Assembly: GCA_015852425.1 (NCBI GenBank)
Contig: JAAAIG010000571.1
Location: 9,366-24,365, forward strand
Direction: 5' to 3'
Source: Gryganskiella cystojenkinii
Taxonomy: Eukaryota > Mortierellomycota > Mortierellomycetes > Mortierellales > Mortierellaceae
Length of the DNA: 15,000 bases
Below are positions 1 through 10,000 of this stretch, piece after piece. Position numbers and translations under genes: made by a program. The notes beneath the pieces are model-generated. The model searched no databases and was not told the DNA's origin. It saw only the letters and a program-made list of their open reading frames with translations. Each line of letters opens with the position of its first letter. Position 1 is the stretch's first letter.

Positions 1-18
1 GGGGGGGGGGGGGGGGGG
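1..18. repeat. G18 homopolymer at window edge, probable contig-end artefact
   Basis: The first 18 bases are all G and are followed directly by the complement of the TAA stop of the Stealth gene. Nothing else in the window resembles this run. Long terminal G runs are a known artefact of two-colour Illumina chemistry at read and contig ends, so the true 3' UTR of the neighbouring gene is probably missing or masked. A genuine poly-C tract on the gene strand cannot be excluded. Confidence 0.75.
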
Positions 19-2452
19 TTAGTTGGTCTTCTCCCAAGGTGAGGGTATCGGAAACCGAGCATTCATGAAGTTGGAATAGATGGCCTTGACTCTTTGAACA
101 ATCAGTGGCGAATCCGGCATGTCATCGTTCGTACAAAAGAACGTGATCTTGTCCTTGAGTCGCATCAGGCTGTCCATCGCTTGCTGCGCATTCATCCCAT
201 TCGTCAGTCCCACAAACCTGAACTCGGACTGGGAGACCACATAATTGTACTTTGCTAGATCAGTTGCCACCTCCAGAAACTCTTTTGACTTTTCATCCTC
301 AGGCATCAGATGGCCCAACCCGGGGACGTAAGATTGCTGTCTCAGGATATGCAACAGACAATCGCCACAATGATACTCTTGAAAAGCCATCCGTTCAAAG
401 ATCGAGCCGCCCCTGGTCACGGACCCATCGACAAACTCGGCCAGCGTCCGGTTCTTGAACGCCGGACCCAGGCAGAAATCGAAATCGAAATGACAGGTTC
501 GATGGGTCGGTAGTGTCAAGGGATGATAAGGACGAAACGTCGGTTGATTCATGGATCCCTTGGAGGTATCGCCTCCATTCGACAACATGAACGCGTATCC
601 ATCCCGACCTGACACGTGATACTTGCTCTCGTTCGAGAAAGGGATCCCCACCGTCTCAAAAACCTTTTCATGGGCTTCCAAGCCATTGACTGATTTCGAC
701 CAGGTGTGGTATCGCATGTTTTTTGTGATCTTTCTCTGAATCTGATGATAATTCTCGACGATCTTGATCAATGTCGAACGTTCTTCCCAGTCCAGTCGAC
801 CGTCCCGGTTCTTATCCAGTCGATACTTCCAGAACGAGCTCAACAGCGTCTCACGGTGCCGTTCCATGACGTAATGAGCCAACATATACGAGACCTGGAT
901 CTCTCGCGCTTGACCCTCACCACGGAATCGATGCGAGCTCGTTTTGTTGAATTCCTCAGGCCAGATGGACTGGATCTCATCCATGATCGGTCCACTGTTG
1001 ATATGGGCGATATGAGCCAGATAAACCCGATGACGCGATCCAAAGTGTTGAGAGAGCAAGAAATTTGTGTGCCTGAGTGACGGGTGTTCTCCGATCTGGG
1101 TCTCGCCTGCTTTTAAGAGTTCGGGTTCTGAAGTCAGGATCGGGGTCGCGGTATCGAAATGAAAGACAAATCCGTATTGGGGTGTCCAAAAATCGGCAGG
1201 TCCCAATGGCTTTCCGAAAAAGAACTCATCGTTCAAGTATACAAACTATTGTAGTCCGAGGGGAGGTCGAGACTGACAGTTAGGTCCCTTTCAAGCGTTC
1301 CTTTCAGCTCGCCATTTCTTCTCTTTTTTTCCTTTCAATTTGAGTTGCTTCCCGGCAAAACACTTTGTTTGGGTTTGGAGTATGTTCGTGGAACTGTGTT
1401 TTGTTGTTTGTTTTTTGCTCCGTTTGTTCTTCCGTTTGAGTTTTGTTTGCTCTCAAGTCCAGACAGAGACCTTGAAGGGAAGAAGCAAGGACTGTGATGG
1501 CCCATAATTCTTCCACAGTCCATTTGACAAGAACTTCCCGAATGATAACGAATGAATTACTTACGATATCGGCCAGGCCGGGGACATGATGCATCTGACT
1601 CTCGATCGACAGACTGTTGAACGATGGCAGAAACGAGGTGTTGTCATAGATTTCCTTGTGAAGAACCAGCTCCGCTCGGCTATCAATCTCCTCAGTCTCT
1701 TCACTGCCCTCTCCACCTGTTTCCCGCCGCTTGAACCACACAGGCGTCTGTCCATAACTTGAAATAGTCCCATCCTCGGCTTCCTCAACGACCTCGGTCG
1801 TCAAAACATAAATTTTTCGAAACAAGTTTCCAGCATTCGCAGCGATCGATCGCATCGAGAAACGTAACTCGTCCAGATCTCGAAACCGATTCGCTGTTGG
1901 ATCTGTCCCTGTTGGCACAGGTAATTTTGGAGGAACGTCCTTTCGCCTCCTGGAAGGTAATTGTGCTTGCAGTGTCACAGGTGGTGTCGCAAACAGAGGT
2001 GATTGCGCTCGAAACTTGTCCTTCATCTTTCTGAGACCGGGTTCGGTTCCGTTGACCCAGGTATAGATCAGATCCATGGTCGGTTGAAGACGGTCCTTGA
2101 AATCCTCTGGGTCGAGTTCTTGTCGAGCGATCCAGTCGAGCTGCCACGCCGGTAAAGGTTCGGAGGGTGGTCTTTTATGAGATCCGGTATCGGGTCGACG
2201 TATAACACTATTACGGCCATTACCACTGAATGCATTTGAAAAGTTGTAGGAGCGACGAGTGACCGGGATCGAGGGTATAATCGGTTTCTCGACTGGTGTG
2301 TTTAGATTTGAAAATATGATGATGTTGACAACGATGCAGAAGATTCCCATCCCAATTCCCACCTCTCGGATACGTTCACGGAAGGTGGAAGGCGGTGGCG
2401 CTTCTCTTATCTCTCGGTATTTCCTCCGAGTGGGTTTCGAGGCGACAGCCAT
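19..2452 (-). CDS. Stealth-family sugar-1-phosphate transferase (GNPTAB-like), two exons, complete
   Basis: Exon 1 is 2452-1565 and exon 2 is 1245-19, giving 704 aa. A basic N-terminus is followed by one membrane anchor (about residues 31-50), so this is probably a type II Golgi protein. Stealth blocks appear in order: CR1 IYTWVNGTEP (129-138); CR2 from RFRDLDELRFSMRSI (189) through HHVPGLADI to YLNDEFFFGK (299-308); CR3 around HTNFLLSQHF (from 355); an EF-hand loop DKNRDGRLDWEE (440-451) with all canonical ligand positions; and CR4, CTNDD...FPIPSPWE (about 664-702). This order, EF-hand included, matches animal GlcNAc-1-phosphotransferase alpha/beta. Fungal Stealth members include the Cryptococcus xylosylphosphotransferase Xpt1, so transfer of a sugar 1-phosphate to secretory glycans is likely; donor and acceptor are unknown. 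The ATG at 2452 (AAACATGGC after a CA-rich leader) is preferred to an in-frame Met at 2674, which would put 74 Ser/Phe-rich residues before the anchor. The CR2 NDD motif reads NDE here. Confidence 0.9.
1246..1564 (-). other. Intron of the Stealth gene (319 nt, phase 0)
   Basis: On the minus strand the donor is GTAAGT (1564-1559) and the acceptor AATAG ends at 1246, with a candidate branch site CTAAC near 1278-1283. Splicing joins HHVPGLADI directly to FVYLNDEFFFGK, which is gap-free against the Stealth CR2 core. The intron is about three times longer than every other intron in the window and stays open in the exon 1 frame for 86 codons before a stop at 1304. Confidence 0.88.
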
Positions 2453-2900
2453 GTTTGCTGGTGATGAAGATGATGAGAGCGTGGACGGTGTAACGACTAC
2501 GGTTGTTGTTTGATTGTTTGATTTGAGCAGGAGAGGAATAGGTATAACCAAGATGGAGGTGGATGAAAAGTTATTAGCGAGCGCAGTAGCAAACAAAGGA
2601 AAAGGGTATAATGCTCGAGGAGGAGAAAAAGAGAGGATAGAGGAGAAAGAGAAATCAAAGAAGAGAGGATTCATCTTCCATCCCTCTTCTTTCTTTTTTG
2701 CCGTGTGCGCGCCGTTTCACTGAGCGCAGCTCTCTGTGGATGGAAAAACATCTCAAAACAACAAAAACGAAGCAGAAGACGTGGTCTGTTGGATCACTTT
2801 TTTGCTTGTGGAACGGAAAATAAGCTCAAACCTTGCCTCAGACGATGTTCTCGACCTTTTTTCCAATCGAACCTTTTTTTTTTCTTTTTTTCTTTTTCAA
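2453..2900 (-). promoter_or_regulatory. 5' leader and presumed promoter of the Stealth gene
   Basis: Read on the minus strand, the 70 bases before the ATG are rich in C and A (repeated CAAACAA-like words), typical of fungal 5' leaders. TATACC/ATTATACCC-like words lie near 2540 and 2606 but no convincing TATA box stands out. Beyond about 2690 the strand becomes A-rich, the complement of the T runs at 2867-2897. The limits of the promoter are inferred. Confidence 0.35.
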
Positions 2901-2996
2901 GGTTTGACCCGGCAGTTGGCTCGATTTTGGACCCATGTTTTTAAGGTCGACTTACTTTGTGCATCTGCTGCTGCTTTTGCCGACTTTCTTTTCTTT

Positions 2997-3010
2997 CTGC
3001 CGATCGGCAG
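2997..3010. repeat. 14-bp perfect palindrome CTGCCGATCGGCAG
   Basis: The 14 bases equal their own reverse complement and sit in a CTTT-rich tract. The form fits a dimeric DNA-binding site, but the sequence matches no factor I can name. It lies about 550 bp upstream of the Stealth start codon. Confidence 0.5.
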
Positions 3011-4038
3011 CTTTCTTTCTTTCATGGAACTGTCTTTCTTCCTTCCCCGAGGACTCGAACAAGACTTTTCCTTCATACAAAGAAATTTTAGTAGCGGGTT
3101 CTAGGTTGAATGATGGGACCTGCTGGACAAATTAGAAACAGAAATGAGAGGCCGGAATGAGAGCAATGTACATTTTCACTCTCTTTACCAGTGTTTAATT
3201 CTTTTTCAAAAAGAAGTGTTCATTCACGACTTTTGGTCTTCATGATTGATAGATGATGAAAAGAGGAACTGATGAAATGATGGAAAGAGAATGCATGAAT
3301 CATTTTAGGGCAAAGTTTATTTGCGCGTTGTGAAATTATTGCCCTCTTTCTTTCGCAACTGCGTGAGAGGAATGGTTTGAGCAGGTTGTTTGCCGGATTG
3401 GAATTCGAGCGTCTGTGTGCAATGTTGTCAGGTTGCAATAAAGGTAGTTCATTCCGCCACCTCGCAATGCTAGTGAGTTCTAGTCTCGGCGCTGAAAAGA
3501 CTCTTCTCGACCCTCAGGGACCGCTCATAGTTGCATGGGATTTGTGAGAGCTAAATTGGTGGCAACAAACGGCCTGATGGGAGAATGATAAGAGTCGAGA
3601 AACTCACCAAACCCCCATACTTAAGCAAGGCGTATGAGTCTCCAAGGACGTGGCAATCGAATGCACCTTTTTACTTTGAGATTGATGACCTCACGAATCC
3701 ATCCTGCCATCCCCCTTCAGATCGTTATTACCACCGATTGAGTTCGCACAAATCCCATGCAACTTTGAACGTTGTCTCAGAGGGACGAGGAATGTTCTTT
3801 CAGCGCCAGAGTCCCGAGGTGGCAGGAATCGAAAGAACTACCTTTTCATGGCAACCTAACGAGATTGCGCATGATGCTCGAAGCTCGATCCGGTAAACGA
3901 TTCGACTTCTATCACCTCTTTCGCCTTCTTGGCTTACCACGTTCGTTTTACACTCTTGGTTGGTACTCGGTAAAGTTCCTGTGCACAACCCGAGATTCGA
4001 TCAACGATCAATAAAAAAAAAAAAGACAGCTTACGCGC

Positions 4039-4055
4039 GGTGGGCGGGCGGGCCG
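4039..4055 (+). promoter_or_regulatory. GC-rich G-run patch with three GGG tracts
   Basis: A GG then three GGG runs, spaced by single bases, sit inside otherwise AT-leaning intergenic DNA, right after an AATAAA word and an A12 tract (4013-4024). It could bind zinc-finger factors or form a weak G-rich fold. With only three G3 runs, a stable three-layer quadruplex is not expected from this strand alone. Confidence 0.25.
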
Positions 4056-4740
4056 TAGGTCTTTGAATTCCGATTGAGCGTTAAACCCAGTCGAATCGTT
4101 ACTGCAGGAGTCTTTTTACCCCACCAAAATGATCCTCGGACCTGCCAAGGGCGCGAAGACAGATTAGACTGGTTTTACTCGTCATGTCTATTTGCGGGCA
4201 AACGGTATCAGAATGTCCGTTGTGCTTGCTCTCTCTGTGGGACTAGAAATATTGTCTTGCGGTATTTTTTGTTTGTTTATGCCATTTCAATTGAGGCGGA
4301 GGGGGCAAGAGCACAGGTAAAAATGCCGAGGGGATGAGTGGTTATTTTTTGTGAATGGGATCGCCAAGACTCTGAACAGCATTCGGATACGTTCATTCTT
4401 GGCTCTCTTGAAGGACCGGGTCAGCAATCAACAATCGAGCACTCGAGTTCTCATGTTCAAACAAATGGAGGTCCTCGGTGGGTCTTGGTATTGTTCCATG
4501 TCCTTGAGGGATGTTGTAGGACCGATCTAAAAGAGCATCTCGTGGTTGTCCGAAACGGAGAGCGATGAGAGTAAGCAAGCCAAGAAAAAAAACAAGAAAG
4601 AATGATGCCTAAAAAAGGTGAGGAGAGGATTAGCGAAGTGGCCAAGGCGTTCCAACGCAAAACAGCCCACACGGTAAAAAAGACGTCCTGTGCGACCTTC
4701 TCTCTTGAACTTTCCAAGAGTTTGCGAAGGTCTGTGAGGC

Positions 4741-4797
4741 AAAACAAAGATTTAAACTTGGCACCGTCCGTCATCAAAACAAAGATTACAGCTTGGC
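4741..4797 (+). repeat. Two imperfect 22-nt direct repeats, 35-nt period
   Basis: Copies at 4741-4762 and 4776-4797 share AAAACAAAGATT, three mismatched bases in the next six, and then TGGC (19 of 22 identical). There is no third copy. It looks like a remnant local duplication or a paired binding site; function unknown. Confidence 0.55.
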
Positions 4798-5666
4798 GCA
4801 TCTCAACCTTCCCGAGACGGATGGTTTGAGAAACAGCAAGAAACCGGTTGTGCAGTTGTGTCGTTTGCGTGCGACGGAATATTTGTTTATATTCCATGTT
4901 GCGCCCGCTCAGGCTACAACAATAAAAGAGTCATGTTGATGAACTATGTACGTGGCAGCACCGCTATTCTTGTTTGTAAAAAAAAAAAGCAATAGCTGGT
5001 TTGTCGTATTTTTGGAGGTTGTTGTTCCCCTGGTTTTGTTTTCTTATCTTGAACAAACATTTTTCATCTCGGATATTGGCTAGAAAGAGTAGATGATGAG
5101 CCGAAGTTCCTCTTTCCAATACCGGTTTTGCCTATACGGAGAAAGAGGAGACAATCAGATCCATTTCAGGGAATAATGACGACGATCACTTTGTTTTTGA
5201 TCGAGTATTCTCAAGGCTATTTCGATTGTAGTCTAGTCTAGTTATCTCGGCGATAGCATTCCGCCGATCAAAGGGAAAACAAAAGGATGTGCCCCTGTAA
5301 AACTGAGTTGGTGCACGCGCATAGCAAATTTCTTCCTTCTCGATAGCGCAATGTGCAGTCGTAGGCACTTTCATTTCTTGGCTCTTTTCTTTATTTAAAA
5401 AAACGATATTCATAATTGTCAAGACTTTAAAATAGCCTTCGTCTCCTAGTTGAGATGCTGCGCCGAGAAGGCTGAGAAGGCCTAGGACGATGTTTGAATC
5501 CCAGTGCTCCACAAGGTCAGGCTAGGAAGAGATCTAACAAATGCCAGTTTGCTCTGTGATTGCCTCGTGTGTCAGTGTATCTCTCTCAAATGGTGAATTT
5601 TTGTTGCTTCGGCAACAGAGATACCAACTCGCAAGCAGTGATCCATTGGGACTGCGCAAGCGGAAG

Positions 5667-5692
5667 AAAAGTCGACATTCTCGTCGACTTTT
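5667..5692. repeat. Perfect 10-bp inverted repeat with 6-nt loop
   Basis: Arms AAAAGTCGAC (5667-5676) and GTCGACTTTT (5683-5692) pair perfectly around the loop ATTCTC. The layout resembles a hairpin followed by U residues, but this is a nuclear fungal context where such terminators are not used by RNA polymerase II. It could be an RNA hairpin, a dimeric protein site or chance. Confidence 0.6.
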
Positions 5693-6071
5693 TATTACTC
5701 TACTGTCAGACTCTGAGAGAAAAAAAAAAAAAAGCTACTTCAAGGAGGTCCCTGGACTGTGGTCCGGTGCCTTGATGCCGACCCTGTGCCATACAGATCC
5801 TTTTTTTTTACGCTTCAATTTTCGGAGCAGTTGTTGTTTTGCTTACCATTTTAGGCGCAGAAAAGATTAAACTTTTCTCGTTTGCTGTCTTGTTTCAATG
5901 GGATGTATTTATCAAAAGACGGACGGACCCCAAAGTCGACAGAGAACAAAATAAGAGAGTTAGACTACGCACAAGGCCAAGGCCAGACGTATGCTGCACC
6001 AACGGCGAGCCAAGATTTTAGTTCCTACGAATTGTCGACCAATGTACAGTACATACTGCTGTGACACACCC

Positions 6072-6094
6072 CTTTTCTTTTTCTTTTTCTTTTA
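6072..6094 (+). repeat. CTTTTT microsatellite
   Basis: Units of C followed by four or five T are repeated four times in succession. This is an ordinary polypyrimidine microsatellite of the kind frequent in fungal promoters. It is likely to vary in length between isolates. Confidence 0.7.
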
Positions 6095-6634
6095 TCCAAC
6101 GCCACGCACGTTGACCAAGACTTTTGATGCCTCCCCTGGGATGCTGGATAAAAAAGGAGAGGAGTGTTCTAATTGAACGATGAAGCGACACAAATAAACA
6201 AAAAACAGATTGACAAAGAACAGGAAATTTAAAGATGTCAAACCGGTTATTTGCAATTTGTGCTCACGGTCTTTGCTCAGCTCGGATCCAATAATCAGGT
6301 CACTCCCAACCACCGAAAACACTAAAAAAGTATTTCCCTCTTGAACCACAGACAAAGGGGTGAAAGTCAACAAAAAAAATCAGAACCCGACTATCAGATT
6401 GCTACATGCGCTCCAACGCCATGGGCGGCAAACCCTTTTATTTCAACTTTGTCCCTTTTGGTGGGATAGAATAGTCCGTTCATTTCAAATGAATGGGACA
6501 CCAAACGACACTCAACATCGAAGGCCCAACAACAACTTCGATGGGGGAGGGAGGGGCACTCTTTGTTGTGCTCAAAATCCGCAATCGAAACAATCAAGAA
6601 AACAGAATTAAACTTTGTTGTTCCGTGCGGTTTG

Positions 6635-6642
6635 TATAAATA
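6635..6642 (+). promoter_or_regulatory. TATAAATA element upstream of the ABCB gene
   Basis: A good TATA-type octamer lies 428 bp before the ATG. It is followed by a long CT-rich tract (about 6656-6735) of the type found near fungal transcription starts. If used, it would give a long leader. A second TATA-like word much closer to the gene, at 6935-6940, is the stronger candidate by distance. Confidence 0.3.
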
Positions 6643-6934
6643 CCTTGATGACTCGGACCTCCTTCCATCCTCGTCCTCTTTTTTTTTATTCCCTTTTCTT
6701 CTCCTTACATCTCCGTTCGTCGTTTCTTCATCCCGAGAGTCCCTTCGGAAATCTCTCTTTAAGCTAGCACCGTCACCAAAAGCGCAGTCCAAAGTATTCG
6801 TTTTGTTGCTTCGCCTTGGTTACTGTCATTCTTATTTCTCATTTTTTCCCTTTCCTGGCGACCTTGGGGTGACCAACGGTTCTACAGCGTCTTTACATTT
6901 TCTTTGACCCCCTTCCTTGATTCCTCGGATACCT

Positions 6935-7069
6935 TATATACCGTAGTCGAGGCTCCTCATCAAAACAACGAAACCATCTCTCACTTGTCATCAAACAACA
7001 CACAAGAAGACAAAAAGCATATTCTCCCTCTCCACTCTCCAAACTCTCTCACCTCATAACCAAAAAGCC
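6935..7069 (+). promoter_or_regulatory. Core promoter and leader of the ABCB gene
   Basis: TATATA at 6935-6940 lies 130 bp upstream of the start codon. From about 6958 to the ATG the sequence is CA-rich and G-poor, characteristic of an unstructured fungal 5' leader, and it ends in AAAAAGCCATGGCC, a near-optimal start context. No upstream ATG occurs in this leader. Confidence 0.55.
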
Positions 7070-10000
7070 ATGGCCGACAAGATGGAGCTCGAGGAGCTCA
7101 ACTATAACGACGAGCTCAAGCAACAATCCTCCGTCAATGCTGTCCCAGCTCTTGCCCAATCCATCGCCGCCTCAAACCCCGCTGCTGCAGGCGCAGCCGT
7201 TGCAGGTTCTTCGGAGCAAAAGACCGAGAGCGTGACCACTTCTGCCACGACCGCTGCTGGTGATCAGGACAATAACAACACCAACAGCAACCCTAAGAAG
7301 GCGTCTCGATGGGGAAGGAAGGTCAAGACCCCTGTTACTGAGGAAGGTGACGGTGTCGATCCTGCTGCCACTCCTGAGGAGCCCAAGAAGGCTGTCGGTT
7401 ACTTTGAACTGTACCGTTTTGCTACTGCCACTGACAAGCTTTACATTGCGTAAGTCCCAAAGTCACCTGTCATCGTTCTCTGTGCCCAGTGATCAATAAG
7501 CTCTTGTCTGATAACATGCTCAATGTGATATCATATAGTGTTGCTGTCGTTGCTTCTTTGGTCTCGGGTGTGGGTCAACCCTTTGTGGCCTTGCTCATGA
7601 GCAACATCATCAACGCTCTAGCTTCCCCAAACGAAGAAGATAAGAAGAAGATGGTTGTCGACAACGTCGTCAACTTTACCGTCATTGGCGCCGCTATCTT
7701 CTTGGCTTCGTACCTCCAAATGTGTTTCTGGACCCTCTCGGCCGAGAACCAGGTCAAGCGTATCCGTGAAGAGTACTTGCATGCGATCTTGCGTCAGGAT
7801 ATTGGTTGGCATGATACCGGTAAACAGGCCGAGTCCCTGACCACCCGTTTGAACTCGGATACCCTATTGATCTACGATGGTATGGCCGACAAGGTCGGTT
7901 TGGCGCTGTCGAGTTTCACGACTTTTATTGCCGGATTCGTCATTGGTTTTACAAAAGGCTGGAAACTCAGCTTGGTCTTGCTCGCTTGTGTGCCCTTGAT
8001 TGGTGCCTGTGCCGCCATGATGTCCAAGTTCACTGTCGCAAATGCATCCAAGGGTCAGGATTCTTACTCCAAGGCCGGATCCATTGCGGAGCAGGCTTTC
8101 TCTTCAATTCGAACCGTCGTTGCTTTCAGTGGTCAGAAACGCGAAACTGCCTCGTATGTTCATCAGTTGGATATGGCTTTCCAGACGGGCAAGCAACGCG
8201 CCATTGCCACTGGTATCGGTATCGGTGCTTTTATGCTGATTCTTTTCTGCACCTATGGCTTGGCGTTCTGGTTTGGAGCTCGAGAGGTTTACGCCAATCG
8301 TATGGCACCTGGAACTGTCATTGCTGTCTTCATGGGCATGATTGTCGGTGCGTTTGCCCTCGGTAACATTGGACCCAATGTCTCGTCATTTGCGAGTGCT
8401 CAAGGAGCTGCCTACCAGATCTTCAAGACTATCGATCGTGCTCCTGCCATTGACTCTTCCAGCCCTGATGGAGCCAAACCTGAGAACGTCCAGGGTCATA
8501 TTGTCGTCCGCGATGTCGATTTCGCTTACCCCTCTCGTCCCGATGTCCCTATTCTGAAGAAAATGAATATCGAGATCAAGCCTGGTCAGACTGTTGCCTT
8601 AGTCGGTCACTCTGGAAGTGGCAAGTCTACGATCGTCGGATTGGTCGAGCGTTTCTATGACCCTCTTTGTAAGTTATAGTATCGACTTCGATCCGAGTTT
8701 GCAGTGCATCTTTTGGCGTTAGATGTGATTTAACACATCTCTTTTATTTTTACATTTTGATTGTAATAGCTGGATCTATCACTTTGGATGGCGTCGAGAT
8801 CAAGGACTGGAATGTAACCTATCTTCGCGACAACGTCGGTATCGTCTCTCAGGAACCCGTCCTCTTTAACGCGACGATCAAACAGAACATTGCCTACGGT
8901 ATCCGCAAGGGTCAATCTCAGCCCACGGATAAGGAGATCGAGGATGCGTGCAGACTTTCGAATGCACATGACTTTATCTCCAAGCTTCCCGGAAAGTACA
9001 ACACTATGGTTGGCGAGAAGGGTGCACTGTTGTCTGGGGGTCAGAAGCAACGTATTGCTATCGCTCGTGCTTTAATCAAGAACCCCAAGATCTTGTTGTT
9101 GGACGAGGCCACCTCGGCTCTCGACACTGAATCGGAACGCATTGTTCAGGCTGCCTTGGACAAGGCCGCGACGGGTCGTTCTACCATTGTGATTGCTCAC
9201 CGACTCTCGACCATCATGAACGCGGATCTCATCTATGTCATGGATAAGGGTATTGTTGTCGAGTCTGGAACGCACGAGTCTTTGTTGGCACTTGGCGGCA
9301 CGTATGCTGACTTTGTGCACAAGCAGCAGCTCAAGACTGGTGGTGTCGATGTCGACAATGAGTTTGCCGAAGAGAAAATCGAGACCGTTGCTTCTCCCCG
9401 TATTGCTATCGCTGATGAGGCTGTGCCACAGTTGAACACTGCTGATCGCCGCAAGAGCTTTGCGCTCTCGACCAAGCTCCGTCGTATGTCCTCTCACCGT
9501 TCTACTCGCTCCGAAAAGTCGCTCCAGGCTGCGGATGCCTCGATTTTGATTCCTGAAACCCCCGAGGAGATTGAGGCGCGAAAGAAGAAGGAAAAGGATG
9601 CCTACATCAAGAACCAGAAGGCTCCCATCATGCGTGTTCTCAAGTCAATGAAGCCCGAATGGACTCTTATCGCCATTGGTGCGATCCTCAGTGGTGGTGC
9701 AGGTGTCATCTTCCCACTTTTTGCTAAATTCTTTGGTGACATTTTGACCGTCTTGACTGAACGCGAATCCCCAAGTTTCGTCAAGGACACCAACCACGAC
9801 TCGCTCATGTTTGTGGTGATTGGTATTGGTTCCTTTGTTACGACCGGAGGTTCTGTCTTGGTCTTTGAGTACGTTGGAGAGACTATGGCTCGCCGTATGC
9901 GAACCGCCAGTTTCCAGGTAAGAAACCTTTTAAATTTCTATGCACGTTCTTTTCTTATTACATCACAGCAACACCGTCGTGTTTCTGAACTACGCCACTT

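Larger units (their letters stand above)
2453..7069. other. 4.6-kb divergent intergenic region, no supported gene
   Basis: I read this stretch on both strands and found no protein family, no convincing splice chain and no tRNA, rRNA or snRNA. Open frames of up to 146 codons exist, but their translations are low-complexity or jumbled and are driven by T-, CT- and A-runs. It separates two divergently transcribed genes and so must hold both promoters. It also contains homopolymer tracts (A12 at 4013-4024, A14 at 5720-5733), CT-rich blocks (2867-2897, 6072-6094, 6670-6740), a GC-rich patch, a palindrome, a hairpin and a short direct repeat, each listed separately. A non-coding RNA or a strongly intron-broken gene cannot be excluded without transcript data. 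Confidence 0.6.

Noticed and set aside
2453..2674. Upstream in-frame Met (2674) as start of the Stealth protein
   Set aside because: It would add 74 hydrophobic and Ser-rich residues ahead of a normal type II anchor. The Met at 2452 has a better context and follows a CA-rich leader.
2736..3104. Plus-strand open frame of 122 codons next to the Stealth promoter
   Set aside because: Its Phe/Leu-rich translation comes from T and CTTT runs. There is no family resemblance and it overlaps the presumed divergent promoter.
3585..4014. Overlapping plus-strand open frames of 103 and 80 codons ending near AATAAA and A12
   Set aside because: The two frames contradict each other, the translations show no domain, and no splice chain extends them.
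4624..4720. tRNA-like A-box word TAGCGAAGTGGCCAAGGCG on the plus strand, as in Leu/Ser tRNAs
   Set aside because: The preceding AGAGGAT has no matching 3' acceptor strand, no anticodon stem can be drawn and there is no GGTTCGA-type T-arm within 100 nt.
4457..4897. Minus-strand open frame of 146 codons
   Set aside because: No recognisable motif, mixed composition and no promoter-like leader; length is within chance for this region.
6394..6792. Minus-strand open frame of 132 codons with an Arg/Lys/Glu-rich start
   Set aside because: The charged stretch is the antisense reading of the CT-rich tract upstream of the ABCB gene; no domain is seen.
7489..7538. ATG 7489 as start of a shorter ABCB protein
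   Set aside because: It lies inside intron 1. The true exon 2 begins at 7539, and exon 1 supplies the residues leading into TM1.
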